DNA from: Channallabes apus
Lineage: Eukaryota > Chordata > Actinopteri > Siluriformes > Clariidae
Assembly: GCA_030522415.1 (NCBI GenBank)
Contig: CM060121.1
Location: 6,352,476-6,416,475 of the forward strand
Direction: 5' to 3'
DNA: 64,000 nt
The notes under the pieces: generated by a model
Databases searched by the model: none
What the model was told of the DNA's origin: nothing
Seen by the model: only the letters and a program-made list of their open reading frames with translations
Made by a program: the position numbers and the translations under genes
Shown: one piece after another, positions 22,726 through 33,879 of the stretch
How the letters are laid out: the number at the start of each line of letters is the position of its first letter
Numbering within the stretch: position 1 is the first letter of the stretch

Positions 22726-25700
22726 GTGGTGCGGGCTCTGTAGCGTCGCTCTGGACTGAAATTAACCGTTGTGGACAGAATGGCGACTTCACGAGAGCCC
22801 TCAAGGCTATCAATAAGAGTAAGTATTTATAATATCCATTTGTCTTTTAAATGTTTTATTGAAACCTGGCTTCCTGACAGCTGTTAGCTTGTTAGCATAT
22901 CAGCGGAATGTAGCGTGCTAAGCTAATGTGACTCGGCGTGTAGCGGGTGGACGTTATATTGCAAGTCAGCTATTTATTTTTCTTCTTATCTCAGAACAAA
23001 TATACAGTTTTAACGACCCGTGTGGGTATTTTCTAATCGTCAGTGTCTTCCCGCAGTGTGTGAGAGACTGCAGTGTGTGTTGTGTGTAACTGGAGTGTAG
23101 TGTAAAGGGGAATGAATGATTACGTGTCCATATTTTTCAGTCAGCATGTTAGCGCCGCCTCATATAACACTGACTTAAAGGAGAAACTTCACCATGACTG
23201 AGATTAAACATATTTGTGATGGACATTGTGTGTTGTGCTCAGTGGTTCAGGTTGTGTTATGTTGCCTGGTCCAGTATTCTCGTTATTCTCAGGAGAACTT
23301 GGCGGATGGGTCCCGTGATGACGTCACATAGGAAGGGGTCTTACAGTTACAATGGCGTTTAATAGGAGAGAAACATCCTATTAATGTTTTAATGTTCTCT
23401 CCAATATAGACACATGGATATGTGTACCCGAGGATAACACAGACAGAGAACTCTGTGAATGTATTAACAAGTAGCCCTCGTTCACGAGGAACGAGTCCTG
23501 GTTTGACTTGAACACCCCATGTACAGTATATTATTTTCTCATTGTACAGTATAATGCAGTATTGATGGGAATCGTCGGTCACCTCACGATATAATATCGT
23601 GATAAATAGGTGCCGATTCCATTAACATCCGATGCTGTTAATATCACGATTTTATAAATATCCCGATTCAATAATACAGTTTTCCCTGATTTTGTTACAA
23701 TTTTAAACCTTTAAAAAAGTTTAATGATTAATTTAAATATAGCCTCTTTCTTATAACATTAGTTTTCTTAATTAACCAAAATAAAGTGCAGCATTTAAAC
23801 AATACAAAGAACTTTAAATGCAGGTGTAGCGCTAAACTCTGTTGTCCTTCATAATTATTATTTCTAATCAGACTTGGATTTCTAAGCAAATAATTCATTT
23901 CTGCCACATGTGATGAAAATGCATAAATAATTTACGGCTTCTAACGCACGTGGTTGTCAACTAATTCGGCGGATCAGAGGCTTTTAATGCACACAAGTTT
24001 TAATAGTGTAACACCGTAAAATGTGCTGCTCGGACGCTTTTGTGCTTGGAACAGAATTGTTTATCTGAGGCTGATCACCAGTTATGGCCAATCAAATGGC
24101 AAATTCTGGTCACTGGCTGTCAAACCAGTGTTTCTCTATTATAAACTGTAATATAAAACAAAAAAAAATATGTGGCTCGCCCCACAAAAGAATGAGTGGG
24201 GGAAAAACAACTTAATAATAAATAAACCATATAGGACAGTGTTTCACATAGTGAAACCGGTGAGCTATGGCTCTCTATTATGCCAGTAAATTTGGCTTAA
24301 AATCCATGAAAAATATTTGTGGTAAAGTATTTTCATTTAAAATTAACCAGATCTAAGAGCGTTTTCACGCTAGGTCCCTAGGATTGCTTCAGACAACACT
24401 TAATTGACTCCAATGACTGGGTCATTTTTATCAGTGGGAACGCAACACTATTGTTCCATGCTGCTGTGTCAGAGGGTAAAATATGCACGTGTACCTGAGA
24501 ATAAAGAAAAATAATAATGTGAACGCAGGCCAGTTGGGGAAGGGGACAGTCTATTCTGAGCACAGTACACATGGGGTAAAAGCCCCTTAATATACCAATC
24601 AATGAGATTTAAACAACGTAATTTATCTTAGTCCCATGTGTTTGTCATGGTATGATTTTAAAGTTTTGGGTGGGCCACAGAAGATTTAAATTTTTCAAAT
24701 TGTACTGCAGCCTTGTTAAATTTAGGAATGCCTGATTTTAACTTTTTTTGTCTGTATTGTGCCCTTGTTCTCTCTCCAGTTCTCCACGAGAATAAGGACG
24801 ACGTGACGGCGCTGTGCTGTAAAATCGTGTGTCTCATCCAGACTGGTGGCTTCAAGGAGGCTCTCAATGTCATCAACACCCACACCAAGTCGCTCACAAG
24901 GTAAGCCCTGTACCATGACCATCATTCTGCTGTGACAGATTATTTGATTCATATCACAAAAGTGTAATGTGATGTGATCAGTGCTGTCTGTCTCCTCTGA
25001 AGTGTCTGAAGTATTAGTTAGTGAATTGTTATTTACTGAAGCATATTTAAATGTTCTATAATAGTATAAGCTGATTGAACTGTTGCAATGACCCAGATTT
25101 GACCCAAGACCAAGAAGTGACACATATATTCATAAAATCAGTAGCAGTGCGAGGTTTGAATGAGATCTGTGCTGTCGGTCCACAGTGACATGATCGGGTT
25201 TGAGAAGGCATACTGCGAGTACCGGCTGAACAGAGTAGAGAGCGCACTGAAGACCATTGAGGGAATCTCTGAACAAACTGACAAACTCAAAGAGCTCTAC
25301 GGCCAAGTGGTAAGAATGCTCACCGTATTGCACACAACAAAATGGTGGTCTTTGGCAGACCCAGGACATATTTTTAACGATCAGTGGTTTTTAGATAGTT
25401 GTTGCAAAGTACGTTAAGATTATATTTTGTACAGAAATTATGTGTTTGTGTAGCTGTATAGACTGGAGCGGTACACAGAGTGTGAAGCGGTGTATAAAGA
25501 CCTGATCAGAAACTCTCAAGATGAATACGAGGAGGAGAGAAAGACGAATCTTGCCGCAGTGCAGGCTGCACGGAGTACCTGGGAGAAAGCGATACCTGTG
25601 AGTCAAAACACAAGGACGATCTCACACACAGTTAGAATGCTACACGTTAGTTAACACACCAGATGGTTAAGGGAAAATCAGGGGAATCTAGGATTGTTAT

Positions 25701-28700
25701 TTTAGAATGTAGATTAAAATCTTTTTTTTTTTTTTCTAATTAACTTCTATATAATTTGATTTACTGCAGTAAAGAATATGTCCTGTAGATGGCAGCAACG
25801 TGCTCTCTAAATGAATGGCTATGAGTAATTTTAATTTGCAGAAACAGAAAATCAATGAGTGAAACAAAAAAGAAGCCAAAGCACAGCATCTACAGAAGGT
25901 AGAATATAAAAGCCACCGTTAAAAAATTGCAGCAGTGCATTAACTTTAAGTAAATTATTAGGATCATTACTCATCATAAAATAGCACATGACTTGGGTCA
26001 TATGAGGCTTTTCTTTAAGCTTCTCAGCATTTGAGGGGATCCAAGATGTCTTAGTTTGAATATACAGTGCACTGCAGATGATACATAAAGTATAATTGTG
26101 TTGCTTGCGTAGTGCACTTAAATAGAAGGAGGAAAGTAAAGATGAAGCCACTATATGTATAGAGACAAATCCCAATAACCAATGGTTTGGTTAAAAATAA
26201 ATAACCAAACCATTGAAAATCTGTAGTTGTACTTTAACAGAGTGCACTTGCTCACTTGCACCCTTGGTCACTATGTGCAGGAGGACCTGGGGCTGCCGGA
26301 GTCAACGTACGAGCTTTGCTACAATGCAGCCTGCAAGCTGATCGGCAGAGGCCATCTCTCTCAGGCCATGAAGAAACTCCAGAAAGCTGAAGGTCAGGGG
26401 TCATGTGACTTTATTTAGAACAGCATGTCTGACTCGAGTGCTAAAGGACTGCAGATTTCAGACTTGAATTAGCCGCAGCTAATTACTGAGGCATTTAAAG
26501 GGCAAATCTGAAGTGAAACTTTAACTTTTTGATTCACAGGAATTAGAAAGGAATGTTACATAATAGTATTTCATGATTTTGAATGGATATTGTCTTTTAT
26601 AATGCCATTGGTACTACAACCCTTAGCAGGTCACTGGGATAATTACTGTAATTTTCCTGTCCTTATTCTGTGAATTGTTGTTATGCTAATATAACATAAC
26701 ATTAGACACGACGTTGTATAACGACCTGATGTGATCTGATCCTGTCTTTATATTACAGAGCTCTGTAGGATATCTCTGTCGGAAGACTCAGTAAGTGTTC
26801 CTCCCCCTAAAATTTTCCATTTCCTTTGACATTTATTCATGTAAAATTTCATGCTTTCATCCAAGATAATTTATTATAATTTAAAACAATGAAGACAGAA
26901 TCCATTAAAAAATATAATGAGATGATTAATAAAGTTAAGCATGTTTGAATGTATGGTTTGGATTTAACAGTTGCTGTGTGAACTGTAACTGTGTGTTGTG
27001 TAGGACATGACTGAGGAGGATATTGACGCTGAGCTGGCAGTGATCCACTCTCAGATGGCCTACATCATGCAGCTCCAAGGCAGGACAGACGACGCACTGC
27101 AGCTTTATAACCAAGTCGTCAAACTGAAGTGAGCGCACATAGTTTTGCACGAGTTTCACTTATAAAGGCACTTGGGTTTTAAGGCGCTAATAAATTATTG
27201 TACATTTTGACGTGGCATGTCTTCAAGTGTTTTATGCTAAGGGTATAAATCAATAACTTCTGACCAAGCGGAATTCAGAAGTTCTGTGGAATTTTAAAAA
27301 GCATGTTATATAAACAGTTAAAAGCCAGTTTTATAACTGTTAACTCTCCTTCTCAGGCCATCTGATGTGGGTCTGCTAGCAGTCACTGCCAATAACATCA
27401 TCACCATCAACAAGGTAATGCCATGTCGTAACTGATTTATTATACAGTCCTGCCACTGAATATTAGAATACTATTTACAATGTGTTTTGTTTACAAGTTA
27501 TGAAAGAAGCACATTGGCACAGCTCATTGATAGTGTAACACATCATCTGCTTGTGGGTGGTGAGGTGTTAAAGTGGGTTGTTTTAGTTCATGAAGGCATT
27601 ATGTCTTTAGAAGAACCAAGCTGTTTTTCTACTGGTTTGAGGAATAGATTCCCCATGTAATTTTCTAACACAATAAATATACAGTCAAGAGTTTATAACT
27701 AAGTGAACACACTGTCAAAAGTGGAAAATAAGTAGGCATGGTTAAAATGCTGTTAACGTAAGTTATGCATTATGTCAAAGCAGTATTCTCAGGACATTGT
27801 ATCACGACCCATTACAGGTAGTCCCTGACTTACGAACGATTCGAGTTACAAATTTCCTCAGATAAGAACGTCCCGCGGTTCTACTTCCTGTTCAGGAGAA
27901 ATGGGTCGACTTCGCTGGTTTCAATGAATCAGTCCCGAAGCACGATTATAGAAAATGGCTGTTGTGTAAAATGATTAGAGATAGTTATTAAATTATTTGT
28001 CACATGTACTTCACAGGACAGTGAAATTATTTTTTGTGCATATCCCAGCTAGAAAGCTGGGGTCAGAGCACAGGGTCAGCCAGGTTACACACCTGGAGCA
28101 GATAATGTTAAGAGCCACGCTCAAGGGCTCAACAGTTGCAACTTGGCGGTGCTGAGGCTCGAGCCCCCAACCTTCGATCAGTAACCCACAGCCTTAACCG
28201 TTTGAGCCACCACAGGTTCCAAGGTTCACAGTCCAATACAGTGGAAAACAGCTCTGAGACAAAATTGCGTCCAGGTTTCCCTGCGATTGAAAGGCTCAGA
28301 GACCACACTGTTACATTTCACTGTGAGATTTATTTACTTAGGAGTGATTACGGTTTTCGGTCATATAATGTCAGTGTGGGGAAAGGGGACAGATTTAGTC
28401 AAGTGGATTGGTATGCATTACATTGTATATTTGTGTCAAAGGTGTATAAGACTCATTTTGTTGGCCTTACGAACATACTCCTGGAACAGAACTCGTTTGT
28501 AAATCAGGCATTAACTGTATTGTCATTACTATAACGTAGTTTAATATCACTAAGTTCAAGTAACAAATATGGCTTTGTGTCTCTCATCTGTGGTTTTGCA
28601 GGACCAAAACGTGTTCGACTCCAAGAAGAAGGTGAAGCTGATGAGCGCAGAGGGTGTGGAGTACAAGCTGGCCAAGAAGCAGCTGCAAGCCATCGACTTA

Positions 28701-31700
28701 AACAAAGCTCTGCTAGCAATGTATACAAACCAGGTACACACACTGTGCTGGTGCTGGTCACATTAACTTTTTAGAAAAATGATTGAATGTGTTGAAGTTG
28801 TATCTGAACAACACGCAAGATCGAAACAACCTGCTAAATCCTGGAGGTGATAAATTTCATCCTGTGAAATATGAGTAAAAAGTGAATCTAGTTATCTCAC
28901 AAGAACTATGTCTCCAGTCTTCAGTGTTTCTAATAATTTTAAGGAATTAACATTAATTCTAAATGTTGTGTGATTTGACAGGCTGATCAGTGCAGAAAGT
29001 TTTTGACAAATCTGCAGTCCCACAACCCCGGACACCCACAGCCAGTTCTCATCCAGGTGGCTCAGCTGTGTCGAGAGAAACAGCACGGCAAGGCCGTGGA
29101 GCTGCTGCAGGTACGAACGCATGTGTGACCTCGCCACAGCTCTGCATGTATACATAATATATTATACATACTGTATATTTCAAGTCAAGATGTAACTCAA
29201 TAACTTATTGCACAGTTGGAAGAGGAGTATGAAAGAATAAGGATATTAGGTCCTGGTGGCCGCGTCCTCATTTTAATTAGCAGACAAGAACCATCATGTG
29301 ATCGTTTGGCATTGCAACAAATACATTTATTTTTATTTTCACTGCCAGACATTAACTAGACATCATCTAAGCTGTTTTAATAATATAAATACAACTAATT
29401 GCTAAAAACTTCCAATGATGTTTATTGTACTTAACTATTCGAGACCAAAATTTTATTTAGCCTTTAAAACCCTGCCAGTACGTTTTACAGAGGGTAAAAG
29501 TGTCTCTCTCTCTCTCTCTCTCTCTCTATAGTCTTTTTCAGAAAAGCATCCAGAAAGTGCATCCGGAATCAAACTGACCATGGCACAACTCTACCTGACT
29601 CAAGGTTTGATTTTGTTGTCTTGTAACACGCACACATACATGCTGCACTTCTAGCACTTTTTGGAATGTCTTTCGTTTTCTTGTCTTCTTGTAGGTCATG
29701 TGACTAAAGCCTGCGACATCCTGAAGTCGATAGAAGATTTTAAGCACAAACAGGGAATGGTACGATTTGCTATATCTACTACTGCAGTCCGCTCGTTTAT
29801 TAAAAAGTAGGCAGACACTTTATGTGAAGTTAAACATGTGGTGTTTATGATGCAGGTTTCTGCCCTGGTGACAATGTACACACACGAGGAGGACATTGAC
29901 AGTGCTATTGAAGTCTTCACCCAAGCCATCCAGTATTATCAAGCAAAACAAGTAAGGCCGAGTATCTGTTTTCATACCCAATCCGCTATTAAGAATTTTA
30001 AGAATCGATGACCAGCACCAATTCAGGTCTTTGAAAAATGATGAAAAAAACTCTTCAGATACATTAGATACTTCAGGATTCGTCTTGTATTTGATATAAA
30101 AAGCAAGTTCTATACAGCTAGCAAGCTATTCTTTCATGCATTACACTTTCTTGGGTAAGTTTATTTAAAAACGGTTTCAATATTAACAAATAATAATTTA
30201 ATTCTCTCAGCCTGGCTCTCGGGTGCATCTCTCCCTGATCCGTGAAGCAGCGAATTTTAAGCTTCGTTATGGCAGAAAGAAGGAGTGCATCAGTGACCTG
30301 GAGCAGCTGTGGAAGCAAAACCCTAAAGATGTCCACACGCTGGCGCAGCTCATCTCCGCGTGCTCACTGGTGGATCAAGACAAGGCCAAAGCGTATCCTT
30401 GTTCACTTACACACCACATTCTTCTTCAATGTTTATTGCCACAAGTGCTGTTGGAAAAATATTGAATTTGAATTTAGGACATGTATTTGCAATCTTAGGT
30501 TTTTTGTTTGTTGTTGTTGTCCTTGTTATGGTTGCTGTTGTTAAGATTTGAGAGTCTTTGTCATCCAAAGTGTGTGCTGACGTTTTCCTGAGCTGCTGTC
30601 TCTCTCAGGCTTAGTAAGCATCTTCCCTCTCCGGACACCATGTCCTTTAACATCAACGTGGACGAGCTGGAGAACTCGCATGGAGCCACAAACGTCAGAA
30701 AGAAGGCGGCCAAAGTCGTCGGGGAAAACCCACCCAAGCAGCAAGGGTACATACTGTGTGTTTTTGTTTGTTTTTTGTTTTTTTCCAGCATTGCTGCAGT
30801 TTATTGATGTTATTGTTGATGAGAAATTTATTTAAAGTGAAATAAATCTTCATATTTGATTTCAGACAAGTGGACATTAAAAAGAAGAAGAAAAAGAAGA
30901 AAGGTTTGATTGCATTTTGCACATCAGAATTATTCTGCGTAGTTAAAAGGGTTTGTTTGATATTAATGTGTATTTTCTTATTATAGGTAAACTACCCAAG
31001 AACTGTGACCCTAAATCGACCCCTGACCCTGAGCGCTGGCTGCCTATGCGAGAACGATCGTATTACCGAGGCAGGAAGAAGGGCAAGAAGAAGGAGCAGG
31101 TGGGAAGAGGAACTCAGGGAGCAACAGCAGGAGCTTCAGCAGAACTGTGAGTTTAAACACAACCAGAACTACAAAGTGCACCCTTTTCACTAGTCACTTG
31201 TCCATAGTAGGGTTGCAAATTCCATACATTTTCCTTTTTACATACACATAAACAATTTCTTTGCTGATGGTTAAACATGTTAACAATTAATAAGTCATAA
31301 GATGATTTTTTTCCCCAGTTTCACAATTATTCAAATTCTAGTGGCACAATAATCAACAAATTAGTAACTTAAGTCAACATTGAAGCCCAAATAGTTAAAA
31401 TGAACAAATAAGAAAATAATAGGACTGTCGAAAATACTTTAACATTTTTAAAAAGCATTTATCTCTGTTTATTTGAAAACGAGGCTGCTAAAATTGCCAG
31501 AACAGTAAGTGCGCCCTCTTGTGCTGTACAAATAAATGTAAACTTTACAGAAATATTATGCAAAATAAATATCAGTTACTATGTTTTTAATCACATCAGT
31601 TAATTAATTAATGAATAATAGGCTGAAACAGCTCTGTTGTACGATTCAATGATATGATTCAGTTCAGCACCTTACTTAGTTCAGCGTTCAGCTCTTACTT

Positions 31701-32016
31701 AATTCAATTTGGATCAATTCAGAATCAGATGTCAGCTGTTTTTTACTTACTATTCATTTTTAATTAAGTTCTGTTATACTTTATTCATCCTTTGTTTATT
31801 GTGCATTTTCTCATTGTGTATTTTCTGCAATGCAGAGATGCCAGCAAAACAGCAAGCAGCCCTCCTACGTCCCCTCGCCCGGGCTCTGTCACCGGCACCA
31901 ACCCCAGCCCCAACCCCAACATCGTCCCGCCACGGCAACAAAAACCTGCCACTGCTGGAGCAGCACGCAAAAAAGCCCCACAGAAGAAGAAGAAGGGAGG
32001 TAAAGGAGGATGGTAG
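22719..32016 (+). CDS. srp72: Signal recognition particle subunit SRP72, 669 aa
   Basis: Eighteen exons join in frame: 22719-22818, 24780-24900, 25186-25309, 25454-25597, 26281-26392, 26759-26790, 27004-27128, 27357-27414, 28602-28733, 28982-29110, 29532-29604, 29695-29759, 29856-29951, 30211-30392, 30609-30746, 30866-30903, 30987-31146, 31836-32016. The 669-residue product compares with about 671 in human. It begins MASGAGSVASLWTEINRCGQ, followed by a tetratricopeptide-repeat array over about 550 residues (for example FKEALNVINTHTK and DDALQLYNQVVKLKP) that binds SRP68. A lysine-rich run (about 547-558), the signature PDPERWLP (569-576) of the RNA-binding domain, and a basic C-terminus ending KKKKGGKGGW follow. 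It is part of the cytosolic particle that targets nascent secretory proteins to the ER. Exon 6 is only 32 nt. Intron 14 has U12-type signals. Introns hold several transposon relics but all splice sites look sound. Confidence 0.98.
23290..23680 (-). repeat. Mariner-like relic and palindromic repeat in SRP72 intron 1
   Basis: On the minus strand 23460-23530 reads VQVKPGLVPRERGLLVN, faintly like the start of the mariner relic at 37090-37431 (both share 'ggtttgacttgaac'). The adjoining 23560-23680 has 'cacgatataatatcgtg'-type palindromes of a dispersed fish DNA repeat. Both are weak, decayed signals. Confidence 0.35.
27815..28517. mobile_element. TA-flanked non-autonomous DNA element with nested SINE
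   Basis: The left end CAGGTAGTCCCTGACTTACG and the right end ...GTAAATCAGGCATTAACTG are imperfect inverted repeats, each bordered by TA (27813-27814, 28518-28519). No transposase. A reverse-oriented tRNA-headed retroposon (28020-28216) occupies the middle. Located in SRP72 intron 8. Confidence 0.6.
28020..28216 (-). repeat. tRNA-headed SINE (reverse), nested
   Basis: Minus-strand reading starts CCTGTGGTGGCTCAAACGGT (A-box-like) and continues with GGTTGGGGGCTCGAGCC (B-box-like), then a body. No cloverleaf, so a SINE and not a tRNA gene. Confidence 0.6.
29508..29529. repeat. (CT)n tract at the SRP72 exon 11 acceptor
   Basis: A perfect CT run directly precedes 'atag' and exon 11 (from 29532), serving as the polypyrimidine tract; length polymorphism here could alter splicing strength. 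Confidence 0.8.
30393..30608 (+). other. Probable U12-type intron (SRP72 intron 14)
   Basis: The donor reads GTATCCTTG, matching the minor-spliceosome consensus RTATCCTT at all eight positions and unlike the GTAAGT-type donors elsewhere in the gene. A branch-like TTCCTGAGC (30585-30593, 7 of 9 to TTCCTTAAC) places its adenosine 18 nt before exon 15. The exon phases require this boundary. Confidence 0.8.
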
Positions 32017-32661
32017 ATGAGAAGCTGAAGTTCAGACTCCTTCCTCATGTGTCCATATTCGGAGATTTGAAACACTGGCTGGCTAAGGGATCAAGGAGTC
32101 ATTTGGGATTAGACAAGTGGAGACATGTAGTGACAGAAATCTGACCCAGGGATTTTTTGTTTTAGTTTTTCACATCACATCCACTGTTAAATTTACACCT
32201 CTTTTTAAAATGAATAATTATGTGAGGAAAGTATCATGATCATATGTGTGTATGAAACGGTCTGCGTTTACGTTTTGTATAACCAAGAGATTCATGTATA
32301 ACCAAGATTCATACCCGTTATCTAGGGACATTGGTTTTATTCTTTGTTTCATGACCATGTTTTCCAAGAAAGAAAGGGGGAAGAAAAAACTGCCTGACCA
32401 TCATTCATTAATTCATATTTCATAACCGTTTCATTTTACAGACTCAACTGCAAAATCTGTATGCAGAGACAGTGATTTTGTGTTAAACAACAAAAAGAGA
32501 GGCTGTTATGCAAATTCAAATATATTTATTTTTCAAACTCCTTGATAAATTTCACTTGTAATTATAATTTCAAGAAAGGTGTGTCCTTCGGCCGTTTTTC
32601 CGTTGTAGGGGAGGCTGAAAGTGTAAATCTAACAGGATGACCAGCTCCCATGTAAAGTCTT

Positions 32662-32667
32662 AATAAA
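32662..32667 (+). promoter_or_regulatory. Candidate SRP72 polyadenylation signal
   Basis: AATAAA about 650 nt after the stop codon; no better-placed canonical hexamer was noticed between. Confidence 0.4.
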
Positions 32668-33289
32668 ATTTCCTTGAGAACAGAAAATGTCTTTGTATAG
32701 CTTGATGTATCAACTGTGTGTGTATTAACATGACTCAGTCCTCCATATATACAGACATCACTCATCACAGCGGTGACACTGATACGATAGTAGTTTGTCG
32801 TTCTGCTACAAGTGGATCAGGTACAAAGCACTTATCATGGGGATGCTGGGGCCAAGTCACAGGATACCATCCATGTAAACATTTACACACTAAATGTTAA
32901 GGGACAATCCACCTACTGATTTGTTTTTGGAAGTGAAACGTCATGAACTCAGTACCCCAAGCTCAGAGTCGAACCAGGATCATGAATCTGTGAAGCAGGA
33001 CTTGGATCTTGGGGGGGGGGGGATAATGAAAATATTTGGGATAAATTGGGTTTTGCAGTTTATACAAGTATAAGTTCATATTTGTATTCGTTAAGGAATG
33101 GGTTTGCCTTGTATACAGGGAGAAAATTTCAACTTTGATGTTGATTGTTTTGCATTATGGAATTTGAAATCGGTAATATTGATAACCAGTTCCAGCTACC
33201 CAAAAATATCATTCACATTATTTACTATTTCCTATTGATTAAATGTGTATGCTGAGATACTGCTGTATGTTTGCAGTTGTAACAACAAA

Positions 33290-33338
33290 ATATGGAAAAG
33301 TTCAAGGGGTATGAATACTTTTGCAAGGCACTGAAATG
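33290..33338. mobile_element. Tc1-like terminus fragment
   Basis: The sequence 'gtatgaatacttttgcaaggcactg' is a typical outer end of a fish Tc1 family. The rest of the element is absent or decayed in 33010-33290. Confidence 0.5.
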
Positions 33339-33520
33339 TACCACTTTGTAGATTATTTTGCACCAAGAGCACTACTGATTAGAAAAATACCAAGGGGAAA
33401 ATGAAAATAATAATAATAATAGTTTTGTTTTTTAGTTTATTGCAAGTAGAGTACTTTTTTTTCTAATTAGCAAAACTTTTTATACACACTATGAAAGTTT
33501 TTTTTTGTTTTTTTTAACAC

Positions 33521-33560
33521 AGGTAAGATACATGAGAACCATGACCCTAAATCGACCCCC
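33521..33560 (+). pseudogene. Decayed echo of SRP72 exon 17
   Basis: Forty bases align to the 3' splice site and start of SRP72 exon 17 (from 30985) with about 8 mismatches, including an 18-base identical run TGACCCTAAATCGACCCC. A pyrimidine-rich stretch and AG precede it as in the real exon; homology ends in a T-run. It has in-frame stops and is not coding. It lies 1.5 kb beyond the SRP72 stop. Confidence 0.7.
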
Positions 33561-33614
33561 TTTTTTTTGTCTTTTTTATTTTTTTAAGATGTTTCCTCGG
33601 ATATAAGTAGATAT

Positions 33615-33616
<2 letters not shown>

Positions 33617-33686
<70 letters not shown>

Positions 33687-33687
33687 C
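33617..33687. repeat. (TA)n(GA)n compound microsatellite upstream of ARL9
   Basis: About 44 bp of TA followed by about 24 bp of GA, ending about 190 bp before the ARL9 start codon and possibly within its promoter. Confidence 0.92.
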
Positions 33688-33879
33688 TCTGCTTTGGGAA
33701 TTTCTAATAATGGATTGATGCAATTAAGTCAATCTGGCAACCGGATGAATGGAGGAAATCGCTTTAATCTGGCAGCCCAGGATTCTGCGCTACCTGTTCT
33801 GATGGCGGCTCGTCATGGCTGAGACTCGGATAGAGTTATTTTTATAAATATATATTATTTTTCAGAGTCTTAACCAAAC

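Noticed and set aside
31709..32020. Separate 103-codon gene at the end of SRP72
   Set aside because: Wrong-frame reading of SRP72 exon 18; the spliced frame ends GGKGGW at 32016.
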